Shown piece by piece: positions 1-9,752 of a DNA stretch of 30,000 nt (position 1 is its first letter; each line of letters opens with the position of its first letter). The position numbers were made by a program, and so were the translations under genes. Origin of the DNA: Cristatella mucedo (taxonomy: Eukaryota > Bryozoa > Phylactolaemata > Cristatellidae); assembly GCA_009760855.2 (NCBI GenBank), contig WPIO01000059.1, positions 1,232,501 to 1,262,500 on the forward strand, read 5' to 3'. The notes below the pieces were generated by a model. It saw only the letters and a list, made by a program, of their open reading frames with translations. It did not search any database and had not been told where the DNA came from.

Positions 1-206
1 ACCGCTCATTTCCTTTCTTCGTGATCATAGCAAACTCTTAGCTATGTATATTCTCTTGTCAGTTGATAGTCGTAAAAGTGTTGGCTCGGTATTTCAAGCC
101 ATTTCAACCATAATAAGGTTGAGTGAGCATTCGTTAAGTGTGACATAAGTGCAGCACCAGACATTGTCCTGCTATCTATTCACCTATCTATCCTTCTGTC
201 TCTCAC

Positions 207-354
207 TCCAATTCTGTTTCCTACCCGTCACTCCCCATCTCATTTTCTCTCTCTTTCTTCTCTCCTTTCTCTATCTTTCATCACACTTCTCTCTTCTCAT
301 CGTTGTTTCTCTTCGCTTATTCTCTCTCTCTCTCTCTTTTTCTGCCATTCTGTC

Positions 355-393
<39 letters not shown>

Positions 394-658
394 GCCATTC
401 TGTCATCATCTCTCTGTCTCTCTCTCCCTCCCTCTCCTTTCTCTCTCTCTCTCTCTCTGCCTCTCCCCCTCTCTCTCACTCCCTCCCTCCCTCTCCCCCT
501 CTCTCTGTCTCTCCCTCCCTCTCCTCTCTCTCTCCCCTCTCTGTCTCTTTCTCTCTCTGCCTTTCCCCTCTCTCTCTCTCTCTCTCTCTCCCTCCCTCTC
601 CTCTCTCTCTCCCCTCTCTGTCTCTTTCTCTCTCTGCCTTTCCCCTCTCTCTCTCTCT

Positions 659-707
<49 letters not shown>

Positions 708-868
708 CCCCTCTCTCCCTCTCTCTCTCTCTTCTCTTCCTCTCTCCTTACCCCAACTCTATTTCCTACCTGTCACTCCCCTGCTCATTTTTCTCTCTTT
801 CTTTTCTCCTTCCCACTTTCTCTCTCTCCCTCTTGTTCTTTCCTCCCTCTCTCTCTCTCAAATTCTTT
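207..868. repeat. Long CT-rich polypyrimidine tract with internal duplications
   Basis: About 650 bases of nearly pure C/T on the plus strand, mixing (CT)n, CCCT and CTTT. It contains larger repeats: TCTGCCATTCTGTCATCATC at 341 and again at 391, and a 77-base unit starting about 513 and 590. A segment around 210-262 reappears diverged at 755-812. Open frames across it are only Ser/Leu or Arg/Glu repeats. Confidence 0.95.
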
Positions 869-1034
869 TATCTCATCGGACTTACTTATTCAAATCCCGA
901 GAAGCACTGCTCAGCCACAAGCTACCACTGAACCTTCATTAACATGCCCGTGTCTTCATCCGAGCATGCACATATCAATCAAAAGTGATTCCATTAAAGC
1001 GTGCCCATTGTAGCTGTCAACCTTCATACTTTGC

Positions 1035-1036
<2 letters not shown>

Positions 1037-1122
<86 letters not shown>
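1037..1122. repeat. (TA)n microsatellite, about 43 units
   Basis: An uninterrupted TA dinucleotide run directly abuts the 3' tail of the minus-strand SINE at 1123. The array may have grown from that element's A/T-rich tail. Confidence 0.97.
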
Positions 1123-1125
<3 letters not shown>

Positions 1126-1256
1126 CATTTGTATAGTGCCCTTAGAGAACTTAATCTCTATTCACACCCTTCACATATGCCTCGGGGCTTGAGCCCACGA
1201 CCTCAGCCAGACCTTGGTCGTGGCGAGCACCTTAAGCGCTGGACCAAACCAGCTCA
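1123..1256 (-). mobile_element. SINE family A: tRNA-type head, L2-type tail
   Basis: Read on the minus strand, a head has a box A-like TGGTCCAGCGCTTAAGG and a box B-like GGGCTCAAGCC. It is joined to a tail with AGAGATTAAGTTCTCT and then CACTATACAAATGAA. The tail has the same hairpin core as the LINE 3' ends in this window. Pol III promoter activity is inferred from the boxes. Related copies are at 5575-5722 (plus) and, partial, at 21838-21925 (minus). Confidence 0.72.
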
Positions 1257-1420
1257 ATAATAATAATAATAATAATAACAATAATAACAAATGGTCATTT
1301 ATATCGCATCCTAAAGTGATCATGCTTCCTTTACAGCAGCACATTTAAACTGCCTAGAAAGAGATTAAGTTCTCTGTGGGCACTATGCAGATGTATTATT
1401 GTTATTATTATTACTATAAA
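1256..1420 (+). mobile_element. (AAT)n followed by short LINE 3' end
   Basis: An (AAT)n/AAC run to about 1290 is followed by a plus-strand LINE tail. CTGCCTAGAAAGAGATTAAG and TTCTCTGTGGGCAC lead into ATTATTGTTATTATTATT. Only the terminal hairpin region and the ATT tail are kept. Confidence 0.65.
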
Positions 1421-1702
1421 GTTAATTAAACTAGGCCAATTCAGCAGCTCTGTTTATGAATTTGCAGAAGAGCGAAGAAAAAGCTGCAAAAAAGCTGTTA
1501 AAGAAGCATGCCAGTATGGTTAGTGAGAAAATGCATATGGTCAGCAAGCACCAATGAAAGTTCACAAGTACCCAGAAAGTTCACAAGTACCCAGGAAATA
1601 CTGCAGGGAACAGCTGCTATCACCCACCCACCCACCCACCATTTTGCAGTGGGCGATAAAGGGTTACCTGCTGCACGACTCAAGCGTACCTTCTTTGTTC
1701 AT

Positions 1703-2105
1703 TTATAATAATAATAGTAATAATAATAATGCACTTGATAAAGCGCCCTCAGAGAACTCAATCTCTTCCTAGGCGCTTTACATTTGCTGCAAATGGAAAC
1801 GCGATTGAATGATGAGTAATATCATGCTTGATAAACAACATGAATAACATGGTTAGGGGTGACATGCACAGGGTCAGCATGCAAGTGTGGTTAGTGGCAG
1901 CATGCGCAGTGTCAGCACGTATAAGCACATGAAGGACGAATCACAGGGACCCACTAAATGCTGTGCTAAATAGGTGTGCTTTTTAAGTTCTTTTTAAATG
2001 TGGTCAAGTCAGGGAATATTCTGACGCAAGTCGGGAGTGAGTGCATTTGCATAGCGCCTTTGCCTAATGCATTTGGATAGCGCCTTCAGAGAACTGAATC
2101 TATCG
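1703..2105 (-). mobile_element. L2-type LINE 3' fragment (group A)
   Basis: The element reads leftwards. It ends at an ATT-rich tail near 1703 with the hairpin (AAAGCGCC and GGGCGCTTT flanking AGAGATTGAGTTCTCT). The 3' UTR shared with copies at 5745, 8300, 10395 and 25685 follows, then the C-terminal coding end near 1980-2040. From about 2040 to 2105 two further short tail pieces (GCATAGCGCC, GGATAGCGCC) show nested or repeated insertions. Confidence 0.85.
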
Positions 2106-2141
2106 TAAAACCAGCACCGTGGGTCCCCTGGGTCACAGCCT

Positions 2142-2153
2142 GGGGGGGGGGGG
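2142..2153. repeat. Poly(G) run, 12 bases
   Basis: A homopolymer G tract upstream of the candidate exon at 2199. A similar 11-base G run lies inside the SINE at 18153. Confidence 0.9.
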
Positions 2154-2198
2154 CAAAACGACTCCTAGCTACTCTTAACTGCTGTTTCCTTTGTGCAG

Positions 2199-2255
2199 CG
2201 TGGTTCTGCTCTCTGCTCAGCCGCTCTCTGACCTCACTGAGTCTGACCTCTCCCG
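2199..2255 (+). CDS. Candidate FRMD4 exon, FERM F2 lobe (weak)
   Basis: A pyrimidine-rich acceptor (CTGTTTCCTTTGTGCAG) precedes 57 bases that end at a good GTGAGC donor. Read with one leading base, it encodes VVLLSAQPLSDLTESDLS and leaves two bases. That is the phase the exon at 3402 needs. The position fits the F2 helix of FRMD4 that begins VVFELASYILQ, but only about five residues agree, and the helix-breaking Pro is unexpected. The splice signals and phase support the call; the weak similarity argues against it. It may be a chance signal. No exon was recognised further upstream. Confidence 0.35.
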
Positions 2256-3401
2256 GTGAGCACTCGCTGCACCACTGCCGTTGCTGCGCTACGGGGGAGC
2301 GATGGAGTTGCCTAACCTGCCGGCGCCTGCATGCAGTGCATCCTGGCGGGCCCAGCAATGACCTCAGACTGTGCAAAGAGAGCAAACGAAGAAGAAGCAG
2401 CAGCAGTTTCTGGCACACTGTTGTGAGGAGGTGAGAAGGCAAACGGTGACGGAAGTTCAGATAGGTTCGGTTGAACTGTTATGGCTAGCCGATGACCTAA
2501 TTGAGTCTGGGTACAGATGACAACACGTAACTAACTATCGTCAAGGAGGTGACCGCATGGTTGAATTGTCACTTGGTTGAATTGTGGTCAACCAAAGCCT
2601 AGCGAGAGCCTTCCTAGAGCCGGTTTTGCCACGACTTAAGGGCATGACATCAAATTTTCAACGGTTTGCTGCTTCGGATTGTGTTCGGATTTTCTTTGTC
2701 GAAGGAAAACGCGAGGCAAAAACGGGAAATCCCATGCCACTCAGATAAAAACCGTGCCCCTCCCCACTGGAAGGCTCGCTCTTGCTAAAAACTGACAACC
2801 TGTTTAGAACTGTCGTCTTTATACTGTTTACACTGTGATCGGAGCTGCCAGCACAGCTGGGTAAGCTTCGGCCGACCGATTTCTAACCGTCAAAAAAATT
2901 TCTGGTCGAGATGGACTTAGGTCGACGAAAACGAAGCTTGCCTGACCCAATCTTGAGCGCGTCCTTCCGTGCGTTGTTGATGGTGGGCAAGAGCAGCGTC
3001 AGTGCTGCACTCACTCTCCCTCCCTTCGGCTACCAGTTCTTCAGCTGGTGGCAGCGCGATTGCAGCTCCGAACGATCGGTACGATGACTGTCAAAAAATG
3101 ACAGACATCGGCTCACAAGAAAGTGAAAGTCTGCTTGAGTCATCTGTGTCTCGGCCGCAGTCGGATCATTTGCATTTAGGCGTGCATGGCAGACCCGCTC
3201 GCGTGCGCCCACTTCCTGCTTTCTTTTGAGCCCGAGGAGCACTTGCTCGCTGGCAACAAGCTCGACGCGCACGGCTGGCTGGCGTGCTTACCTCGGACTT
3301 AATGACCAGCTCGACGAATGACGAATCGGTTGCTCTGCCACCTCCTGCCTGACTGCTGGCTGCCTGTGGCTCTCGCATCGTCGGCCACTTGTCTCGCGCA
3401 G
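2256..3401. other. Intronic or 5' sequence without recognised features
   Basis: This stretch looks single-copy, with moderate GC and no repeat shared with the rest of the window. Short open frames on both strands have no recognisable motif. It would be an FRMD4 intron if the candidate exon at 2199 is real. Confidence 0.5.
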
Positions 3402-3560
3402 GGATTCGCTCTCAATGGTCCACGTGAAAAAGAGGACGGTGCATCTGCTGTGCCCTACCACTCGGCAGGCGGAGCAGCTGTCGGCTGAGCACTGTGAGCA
3501 ACGACTGCTGGCGCTGTATCGTGGACTTCGAGGACAGAGCAGAGGCGAGAGTCTAGCTTG
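3402..3560 (+). CDS. FRMD4 exon: end of FERM F2 lobe
   Basis: After the acceptor TCTCGCGCAG, one leading base and 52 codons run to the donor GTAAGC, leaving TG to be completed by the next exon. The key stretch is HCEQRLLALYRGLRGQSRGE. It matches the FRMD4A segment YCEDRVIEHYKKLNGQTRGQ just before the F2/F3 boundary, sharing C-E-x-R, the Y-x-x-L spacing and G-Q-x-R-G. The N-terminal half (DSLSMVHVKKRTVHLLCPTT) is only loosely similar, so the exact acceptor is less certain than the donor. F2 is the helical lobe of the FERM clover. In FERM proteins the F2-F3 surfaces contact membranes and partner tails. No stop codon occurs in frame. Confidence 0.83.
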
Positions 3561-3737
3561 GTAAGCAAGCGACAGCTGCTGCAGTCACGTGCTCTTCGAC
3601 TAGCAGCCAGGAACCTCTGGGTGTGTTAATCTCGTCGGGCAAGTCGGGCTTACCACGTCGTCGGAGAGGGCGGTGACTGGCGATGGGCGGTGTGGGAGTT
3701 CTTAGCGATCCTCTACACTTGGCCGTTTGGGGGCCAG

Positions 3738-3937
<200 letters not shown>

Positions 3938-3989
3938 CCACTGGCATTAGAGTTGCACAAAGATTTGGACAGATCCGAGCATGAAATGA

Positions 3990-4220
3990 TGGGTTTTTGC
4001 AGAGAGGCAACTAAAGGTAAAGATTTGCCAATTTGCCGTTTCAACAGCCTTGTTATATTAGGGACTATACTAGAAGTGGCTATCACTCTTGCTCGCAAGT
4101 CCCGAATCAGCAAGCAGTTCTTTATTGCCCGCTGCCAGACTCGAACCCACGATCTTCTGGGTCGTAAAGTTGGGAGCACCATACGCGACCCGGGCTAAAT
4201 CCCTGGGGCTGATTTAAAAA
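3990..4220 (-). mobile_element. SINE family B copy 1
   Basis: On the minus strand GTGGGTTCGAGTC (box B) is preceded by TATGGTGCTCCC near the box A position. A body reading GGCAGCGGGCAATAAAGAAC follows. The end is AAGGCTGTTGAAACGGCAAA. It lies head-to-tail with the copy at 4228. Confidence 0.7.
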
Positions 4221-4227
4221 AATCCTA

Positions 4228-4395
4228 GCTGCTTAAACAGCCTCTTTTGTATAGCGACAGAAGAGCCCTTATGGCTATCACCACCGCTTGCAGTGGCGAT
4301 AAAGTATCACCCACCACAGGAATCGAACCCACGACCTCGGGACCGAGGTCATGAAAGCAACCGCCTTACCTAGTGTGCCATTACGGCTCAACAAT
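4228..4395 (-). mobile_element. SINE family B copy 2
   Basis: Reading the minus strand: GAGCCGTAATGGCACACTAG (box A region), GGTTCGATTCC (box B), then the body with GATAGCCATAAGGGCTCTTC. It ends in GTCGCTATACAAAAGAGGC. The same arrangement is seen at 17930-18065 and 29699-29870. The element is tRNA-derived; the parental tRNA was not identified. Confidence 0.85.
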
Positions 4396-4508
4396 ATCGT
4401 ACACCGTGTAAACCTATGTATTCAGAGCACTGCTTAGGCTAATGTAAATGCACTATACAACTTGGCACAGGCACAGATACACAATGGACTGCTCTTGGAG
4501 AGCTAGCT

Positions 4509-4611
4509 AGGCGTGACAGAACTGAGCTAGCACTCTAGGCGTGGCGGAACTGAGCTAGCAAGCTAGGCGTGGCGGGGCTGCGCTAACTAGGCGTGTCGGA
4601 GCTGCGGCTGT
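4509..4611. repeat. 28-bp minisatellite, about 3.5 copies
   Basis: AGGCGTGGCGGAACTGAGCT plus eight bases repeats from 4509 with small changes. The array ends about 65 bases before the splice acceptor of the exon at 4675. Confidence 0.85.
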
Positions 4612-4674
4612 CGCAGTGGCAGCAGCACCCAGTGCACACGCACGGCCTACACGCTCTTTTGCATTCTTTTGCAG

Positions 4675-4819
4675 TTATATGAACACAGTAGAGAAGCAGG
4701 CCACTTACGGCATTGCCTACTACGAAGTGACAGACGCCTCGGGCAGTCCGTGGTGTCTGGGTCTCAGCTGCCACGGCTTGATGGTGTGCGACTTGCTCGA
4801 CAAGAGATCTGTACACCGG
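4675..4819 (+). CDS. FRMD4 exon: start of FERM F3 (PH-like) lobe
   Basis: The acceptor TTTTGCATTCTTTTGCAG is strong and the donor is GTAAGC. One base completes the previous codon (giving Cys), followed by 48 codons starting YMNTVEKQATYGIAYYEV. This aligns without gaps to the FRMD4 segment YMSIVESLPTYGVHYYAV. It continues with GSPWCLGLSCHGLMVCD, equivalent to GIPWWLGLSYKGIFQYD. These are the first strands of the F3 lobe (FERM_C), which has a PH/PTB-like fold. One Trp of the family WW pair is Cys here. The exon ends in phase 0 after KRSVHR and continues directly into VFLWRHLENL of the next exon. Confidence 0.95.
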
Positions 4820-5339
4820 GTAAGCAAATGAAAAAGAAACAGCCGCATCGAATTACGGTGGTCGCCAGCTAGGTGGCACGCAGCGCCCCTAGCTACCAGT
4901 TGGTTCCATGGCCGCACTAGCCGGGCAGATGGCCTGTTGCTGCTTGCGCCGTCCTGCTAGGCCATTCGTGTGTGTGTGTGGTTCAGTGGCAGTCGCTAGC
5001 CCCTCGACCTCGAGCAGCGAGCGGCACCGCCTCCCCACCAGAGTCCTGTGCATCGAGTATTCAGCAGTAAGAGCTCAGCTCTGCGTGAGTGGTGGCTCTC
5101 TCAGCATGCCTCCCTCGGGCAGCGAGCGGCATGCGGCGCTGCCTACAGCCTTGACCCCGCCACCGGCTCGAAGCAGACGCCGCAGAGAGCGGTCGTTCTT
5201 TGTCGAGCGGTCGTCTGTCCGAATGCTTGTGTGGCGCATTCATCTGCTACGACTAGCCTTGCTCTCTCGACAGCAAGTCTCGGCTTGCGTAGGCTCGATG
5301 GATCACCGCACGTTTGGCATAGCCTGCTGCTCGTTGAAG
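4820..5339. other. FRMD4 intron, no recognised repeat
   Basis: A 520-base intron of moderate to high GC. An open frame runs from 4908 into the next exon. It includes intron sequence with no FRMD4 similarity and is not used. Confidence 0.7.
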
Positions 5340-5416
5340 GTTTTCCTGTGGAGACATCTTGAGAATCTCTATTTCCGGGACAGAAAATTCACGATCGAGA
5401 TTTATGACCCGAAACG
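5340..5416 (+). CDS. FRMD4 exon: FERM F3 lobe, middle
   Basis: This exon has 25 codons plus two bases, between an acceptor ending TGAAG and the donor GTAGGC. The peptide VFLWRHLENLYFRDRKFTIE followed by IYDPK matches the FRMD4 segment IFQWRQLENLYFREKKFSVEVHDPR at nearly every structural position. It is the most conserved stretch of the protein in the window and includes the ENLYFR core of an F3 strand pair. The acceptor lacks a long pyrimidine tract, but the alignment across the junction (KRSVHR then VFLWR) has no gap. The trailing CG is completed by the A that opens the exon at 14037, giving Arg. Confidence 0.95.
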
Positions 5417-5574
5417 GTAGGCGTCGCCTTTTTAGGCTTGCATCATCTGTCGGTAATGAGCCTGGCGAGTGACTTTTGCCGAAACTGATGAGTCTTTAGC
5501 ATCACAACTGCCGAATTGCAGCACTTCTGACAGACTTGTACTTGTTGAACATAGCAAATTAATGACTGGCTCAG

Positions 5575-5722
5575 CGTGGCCATCCAGGCCTTTGGCCTAG
5601 CCAGGGGTTTAGGTTCTCGCCTTTGACGACCGAGGTCACGGCCTCAAAATTTTCGGCGATTCTGAAGCGCCTGGATAGAAATTTAATTTCTCTTTTAATG
5701 CTGTACAGATGAATTACATTCT
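5575..5722 (+). mobile_element. SINE family A copy
   Basis: A head containing TTTGGCCTAGCCAGGGG (box A-like) and GACCGAGGTCACGGCCTC is followed by GAAGCGCCTGGATAGAAATT, TTTCTCTTTTAATGCTGTAC and AGATGAATTACATT. Order and tail match the minus-strand copy at 1123-1256. It is older and more diverged. A LINE fragment follows at 5745. Confidence 0.6.
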
Positions 5723-5744
5723 CATGTTTTCATTCGATCGAACG

Positions 5745-6132
5745 TTTGTTAACCTCAACCTTTGGAGACCGTGCATTTAGTTCGTATGCTCCCAAAGCCC
5801 GGAACTCACTCCCGACTTTCGTCACAACATCCCCTGACTTGACCAGATTTAAAAAGAACTTAGAAGCACACCTATTTAGCACGCCCATTAGTGGGTCCCT
5901 GTGATTCGTCCTTGATGTGCTTATGCGTGCTGACACTGTGCATGCTGCCACTAACCACACTTGCATGCTGACCTTGTGCATGTCACCCCTAACCATGTTA
6001 TTCATGCTGTTTATCAAGCATGATATTACTCACCATTCAATCGAGTTTCCCTTTGTAGCAAATGTAAAGCGCCTAGGAAGAGATTGAGTTCTCTGAGGGC
6101 GCTTTATCAAGTGCATTATTATTATTATTACC
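5745..6132 (+). mobile_element. L2-type LINE 3' fragment (group A)
   Basis: The coding end reads FGDRAFSSYAPKARNSLPTF, then FKKNLEAHLF. This is the C-terminal signature of L2/CR1-clade reverse transcriptases (A-P-K-x-W-N-S-L-P and F-K-x-x-L-K-T-H-L-F). The family W is R here. A 3' UTR, the terminal hairpin (AAAGCGCC ... GGGCGCTTT) and an ATT tail follow. It is 5'-truncated and defective. Confidence 0.88.
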
Positions 6133-6235
6133 TGTGAGTACATATCGCATGTATGCCTGCATGTTTATGCATGTGTTTGGTTGTTCACACATGTGGGCCT
6201 GCCTACCTGCTGGTGATGCCATACAGTAGAGAGAA

Positions 6236-6244
6236 TGAGAGAGA

Positions 6245-6299
<55 letters not shown>

Positions 6300-6403
6300 C
6301 ATGGTACAGAGAGCCAGGCAGAGAGACAGAGAGATAGACAGACACAGGGACACAGAGAGACAGAGAAAGAGAGAGAGAGAGAGGCAGACAGACAGACAGA
6401 GGG
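6236..6403. repeat. (GA)n and (GACA)n compound microsatellite
   Basis: (GA)n of about 25 units at 6249-6298 is followed by AGAGACAG, GACA and (GA)n blocks to about 6403. It is nearly all purine on the plus strand. Confidence 0.93.
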
Positions 6404-7130
6404 GGATAGCCAGGAGAGTATCGGCAGGAGCTGAGGCTCATTCTTTCCCTTCGCCTGGGCTTAGGAGATTGGTTGAATCATGCTGCCATTGAGTGCTAGA
6501 TGCTTTACTTGCAGACCTTTTGGCCAATTTCTTAAATCGTCGTGCACTTGGTTACAAAATATCTCGTAAGCCATGTAAATCTGCTCGGTGACATAGCATC
6601 GTGCTTCTAAAAAGGCCCACCGTGAATTGTGCAGCCAAGCGTTGTTGGATGCTACTTTTCCGGCTCGGTTCGTCGATATCTTTAATTTCTTTCAACCTCG
6701 TGTGGGATCCAGGCTTGGGCAGGCACAAATTCGGATGTTTCAAGCTTGACTATGAGCCGAGGTGGCATGTAATGCAATCCGTGTTAGTCAATGAAAGTAC
6801 ACCCAGCCCAACTTTTAATGTACAGTCGTGTGATGATGCCATGACATGTGTCAAGTCCGCAAATCCTGTCACAATCAGAAATAGCCTCAAAAGCTACCAA
6901 AATGTTTTCTGATTTCACGTCTGTGGCCAATAGGCAGCAAGTCTTTGTAGTGATGCGCACCATTCGTTAACGTTAGGATGTCATCATATAACTTCTCTCT
7001 TTTGGTCCCATTCTCGTGGCTCAATTTCTTGAAACACTGCAACGTTTGCGGTCTTAGTGTGTGTGAGTCGCAGAGCATTCACAGACATTTCCATCCCGAT
7101 TACACTTCTGTAACTCTCTACTTGACTCTC
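6404..7130. other. Intron sequence, unassigned
   Basis: This is within the 8.6 kb FRMD4 intron. The open frame at 6601-6912 has no motif I recognise. Faint LINE remnants may start before 7139, but I cannot support a boundary. Confidence 0.4.
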
Positions 7131-7138
7131 TACTTGCT

Positions 7139-7560
7139 GGTCTTCCTACCTCGCCTCCCCATCGAGCACAGTATTGACTTCAAGGTTCAAAGTTGACTCA
7201 CTTTAAGGTCGCTTCATTCCCTTGCTAAGGGCTACATATTGGAGAAACTCCCAGTAAGGCTTCACATAGTACCACTGTTTTGCTAACTTGAATCGCTTTG
7301 CTGTGCTTCCAACCAACCTCAAATATCTTGGAGACCGTGCTTTCAGTTCGTATTCTCTCTCTACCTATCTCTCTATCTTGAATGATGTTACGACATCTCA
7401 TGACTTGATTGCATTGAAAAACGAATCAGAAACTTCAATTGCTTCTCACAGTATTTGGTCCGACTGAATGATTTGTTCCTTGTGTGCTTATTCATGCTGA
7501 TGCTGTGCGTGCTATCGCTAACTAATTGACATGCTTCCATTTTAAATATGTTAAGTGCCA
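7139..7560 (+). mobile_element. Degraded L2-type LINE 3' fragment (group A)
   Basis: RLPIEHSIDFKV at 7152-7187 corresponds to the H-W-L-P-(I/V)-x-x-R-I-x-F-K segment of L2 reverse transcriptases. TNLKYLGDRAFSSYS at 7311-7355 is the later C-terminal signature. The downstream UTR is recognisable (GTGTGCTTATTCATGCTGAT). Several frame breaks make it clearly old. Confidence 0.75.
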
Positions 7561-8289
7561 TGATAGAGATTTAGTTATGTTAGGATTCTACACGAATATC
7601 ATAGTCATTATTATTACTGTTATCATCATTATTATGATCACAGTTTATATCTCCTACCACAACAACGAGATTCTTGTGCATTGACAAGTAGTTACCAATA
7701 TGAAAACAATTGCTGCTATTAGTGAAATCGCAGTAGTGCTGCCTAAAGGTCAAACTAAGACATGTCTCTGCAGATGGAAATACATTAATTAGTAAACCAC
7801 ATGCTAAGCCGCCCGATGCATGCATGTATAATAAATTGTTTCGTCATTTGTATAAAAAGTGAATACACAGCACTATGCCCAAAGTACTCGATGGGCCTGT
7901 TATAACTACATAAAAGAAAGGAAAGTTTTACTTGCATTAATGAATAGCATCGAATGCGTAGTTTTTCTGGTGTTGTTAACTTTGCGTACATCGTGTTTCT
8001 ATAATCTGTTAATTTGCTATCATTCTGATTCCCCCTCCGTATTCACACACAATCTTAAAAAGAAGCCAGTCTGTACAGAATAACATTCCTACGTGTGATT
8101 GTGTAAAGTCTTTTGAAGATCTGTCATATAGCTTGTAGTAGGGCATTAGGGCAGTAGGGCATATATATCGAATTGCTTGCATAGATCGGATTGATTCACT
8201 TTTGAAACTTGAAGGCTATGAAATTTCATTCACAGCTCACTTAGAGGTTAGTAGTGATTTCTAAGCCACGGCAAAACTGCAAATACCTC
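7561..8289. other. AT-rich intron sequence, unassigned
   Basis: No motif, tandem array or repeat shared with other parts of the window was recognised. Small ATT-rich stretches at 7600-7640 may be old LINE tails. Confidence 0.4.
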
Positions 8290-8688
8290 GCACAAACTTC
8301 AAATCCTTTGGAGACCGTGCATTTAGTTCGTATGCTCCCAAAGCCTGGAACTCCCTCCCGACCTGCATCAGAACATCCTGTGACCTGACCACATTTAAAA
8401 GGAACTTAAAAACACACCTATTTAGGACAGCATTTAGTGGGTCCTTGTGATTCGTCCTTGATGTGCTTATGCGTGCTGGCTCTGTGCATGCTGCCACTAC
8501 CCACATTTGCATGCTGACCCTGTGCATGTCACCCCTAACCATGTTATTTATTTTGTTTGTTTATCAAGCATGATATTACTCACCATTCAATTGCATTTCC
8601 CTGTGCAGCAAATGTAAAGCGCCTAGAGAGAGATCGTGTTCTCTGAGGCCGCTTTATTAAGTGCATTACTATTGTTATTATTATTATT
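8290..8688 (+). mobile_element. L2-type LINE 3' fragment (group A)
   Basis: Reads SFGDRAFSSYAPKAWNSLPT, then FKRNLKTHLFRTAFSGSL and a stop. The shared 3' UTR, the terminal hairpin and an ATT tail follow near 8665-8688. It is among the best preserved C-terminal ends here, yet strongly 5'-truncated. Confidence 0.9.
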
Positions 8689-8821
8689 GACAAAAACCCA
8701 TCAGCAGCTTGGCAGACTGCTAGCTTAGATGCACCTGCAACAAATTTCTTTACCTGCTACCAGCCAGTATATTCCTTGTGCGGATCATTACCTGCTGTTG
8801 AGTGCAAATTTAAAGTTGCTA

Positions 8822-9590
8822 ATAATAATAACAATAATTTGCCGTTTGTATAGCACCCTAAAAGAACTTAATTTCTATCTGGCGCTTTATAACTTCTACA
8901 AGAGCGTCAATACCAAAAGGTTAGTTACATGCATGCCATCGTGCAAACACACACAAACAAATAGGATGCCTAGTCAACATGCTAAAGCAAACATAAAGGC
9001 ATGCATGGCCATTGGTTAGAAAGAATGATGGCTACTAACATGCTCTGAATCATGCACAGGTAAGCACCCAAAGTGTACAGGAACAAACAAAAACAGACAA
9101 GTTCTCTGAGAAACGGAAAGCTGGCCTGGACAGATGCGTCTTAAGCTGAGACTTAAAGATGCAAATTCAGTGCCGGTTGTATGTAACTGTTTACACCGGA
9201 TGCGATCTCCGGACTTTCGGTGAATACGAGCTGAAGGCTCGAGCACCGTAAGATTTCAATGCATGGGCGAGATGGCCTGAAACTGAGGAGCGGTCAGTGC
9301 AAGAGCACGTGACTGGAGGACCAAGAGGCATGTGGTCGGATTATTAGGCTGGTGCAGGCGAGTGAAGCAACCAGTAAGCCAGACTGAGTGTCTTGAAATC
9401 GATTCGCTGCTCGATAGGGAGCCTGAGTCTCTCTGCTCAGACAGAAGTAGCGCTGTGATGTGGCAGCCATGCCGGCATCCAGGACATAAACCCGAAACTG
9501 CTCGTCTGTAACCTCTTCATTCTCTCGACAGGTCAACGGTGACTTTTTGTCTCTTTCTGTCAAGCCAAGCCAATTAGAAGTATGAATAAA
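8822..9590 (-). mobile_element. L2-type LINE fragment (group B/D)
   Basis: On the minus strand LKSYGARAFSSYSPKVRRS, then FKSQLKTHL after a break, match the reverse-transcriptase C-terminus. The 3' end at 8822-8890 has the tail hairpin with GATAGAAATTAAGTTCTTTT and an AAT-rich terminus. The part beyond 9270 is a diverged continuation whose limit is uncertain. Confidence 0.65.
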
Positions 9591-9593
9591 GTC

Positions 9594-9752
9594 CCTGGGT
9601 TTTAGCTCTGGGGTAAGACGATTGCTCTTCGTGATCCAGGTCCTGGGTTCGAGCCCTGCAGTGGGCAATCCTATACTGTTCAATGCAACCGGTGTGATAG
9701 CCATTAAAGGCTCTTTTGCTGCTGTGCCGCAAATGAGGCTGTTAAATTAGCT
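9594..9752 (+). mobile_element. SINE family B-related copy
   Basis: TTAGCTCTGGGGTAAGACG (box A region), GGGTTCGAGCCC (box B) and GCAGTGGGCAATCC are followed by GATAGCCATTAAAGGCTC. It ends CAAATGAGGCTGTTAAATTA. Order is as in the copies at 4228 and 29699. Confidence 0.75.

Noticed and set aside
149-1013. Long Ser/Leu-rich open frames (260 and 236 codons)
   Set aside because: They are translations of a CT-rich tract; overlapping frames give equally repetitive peptides.
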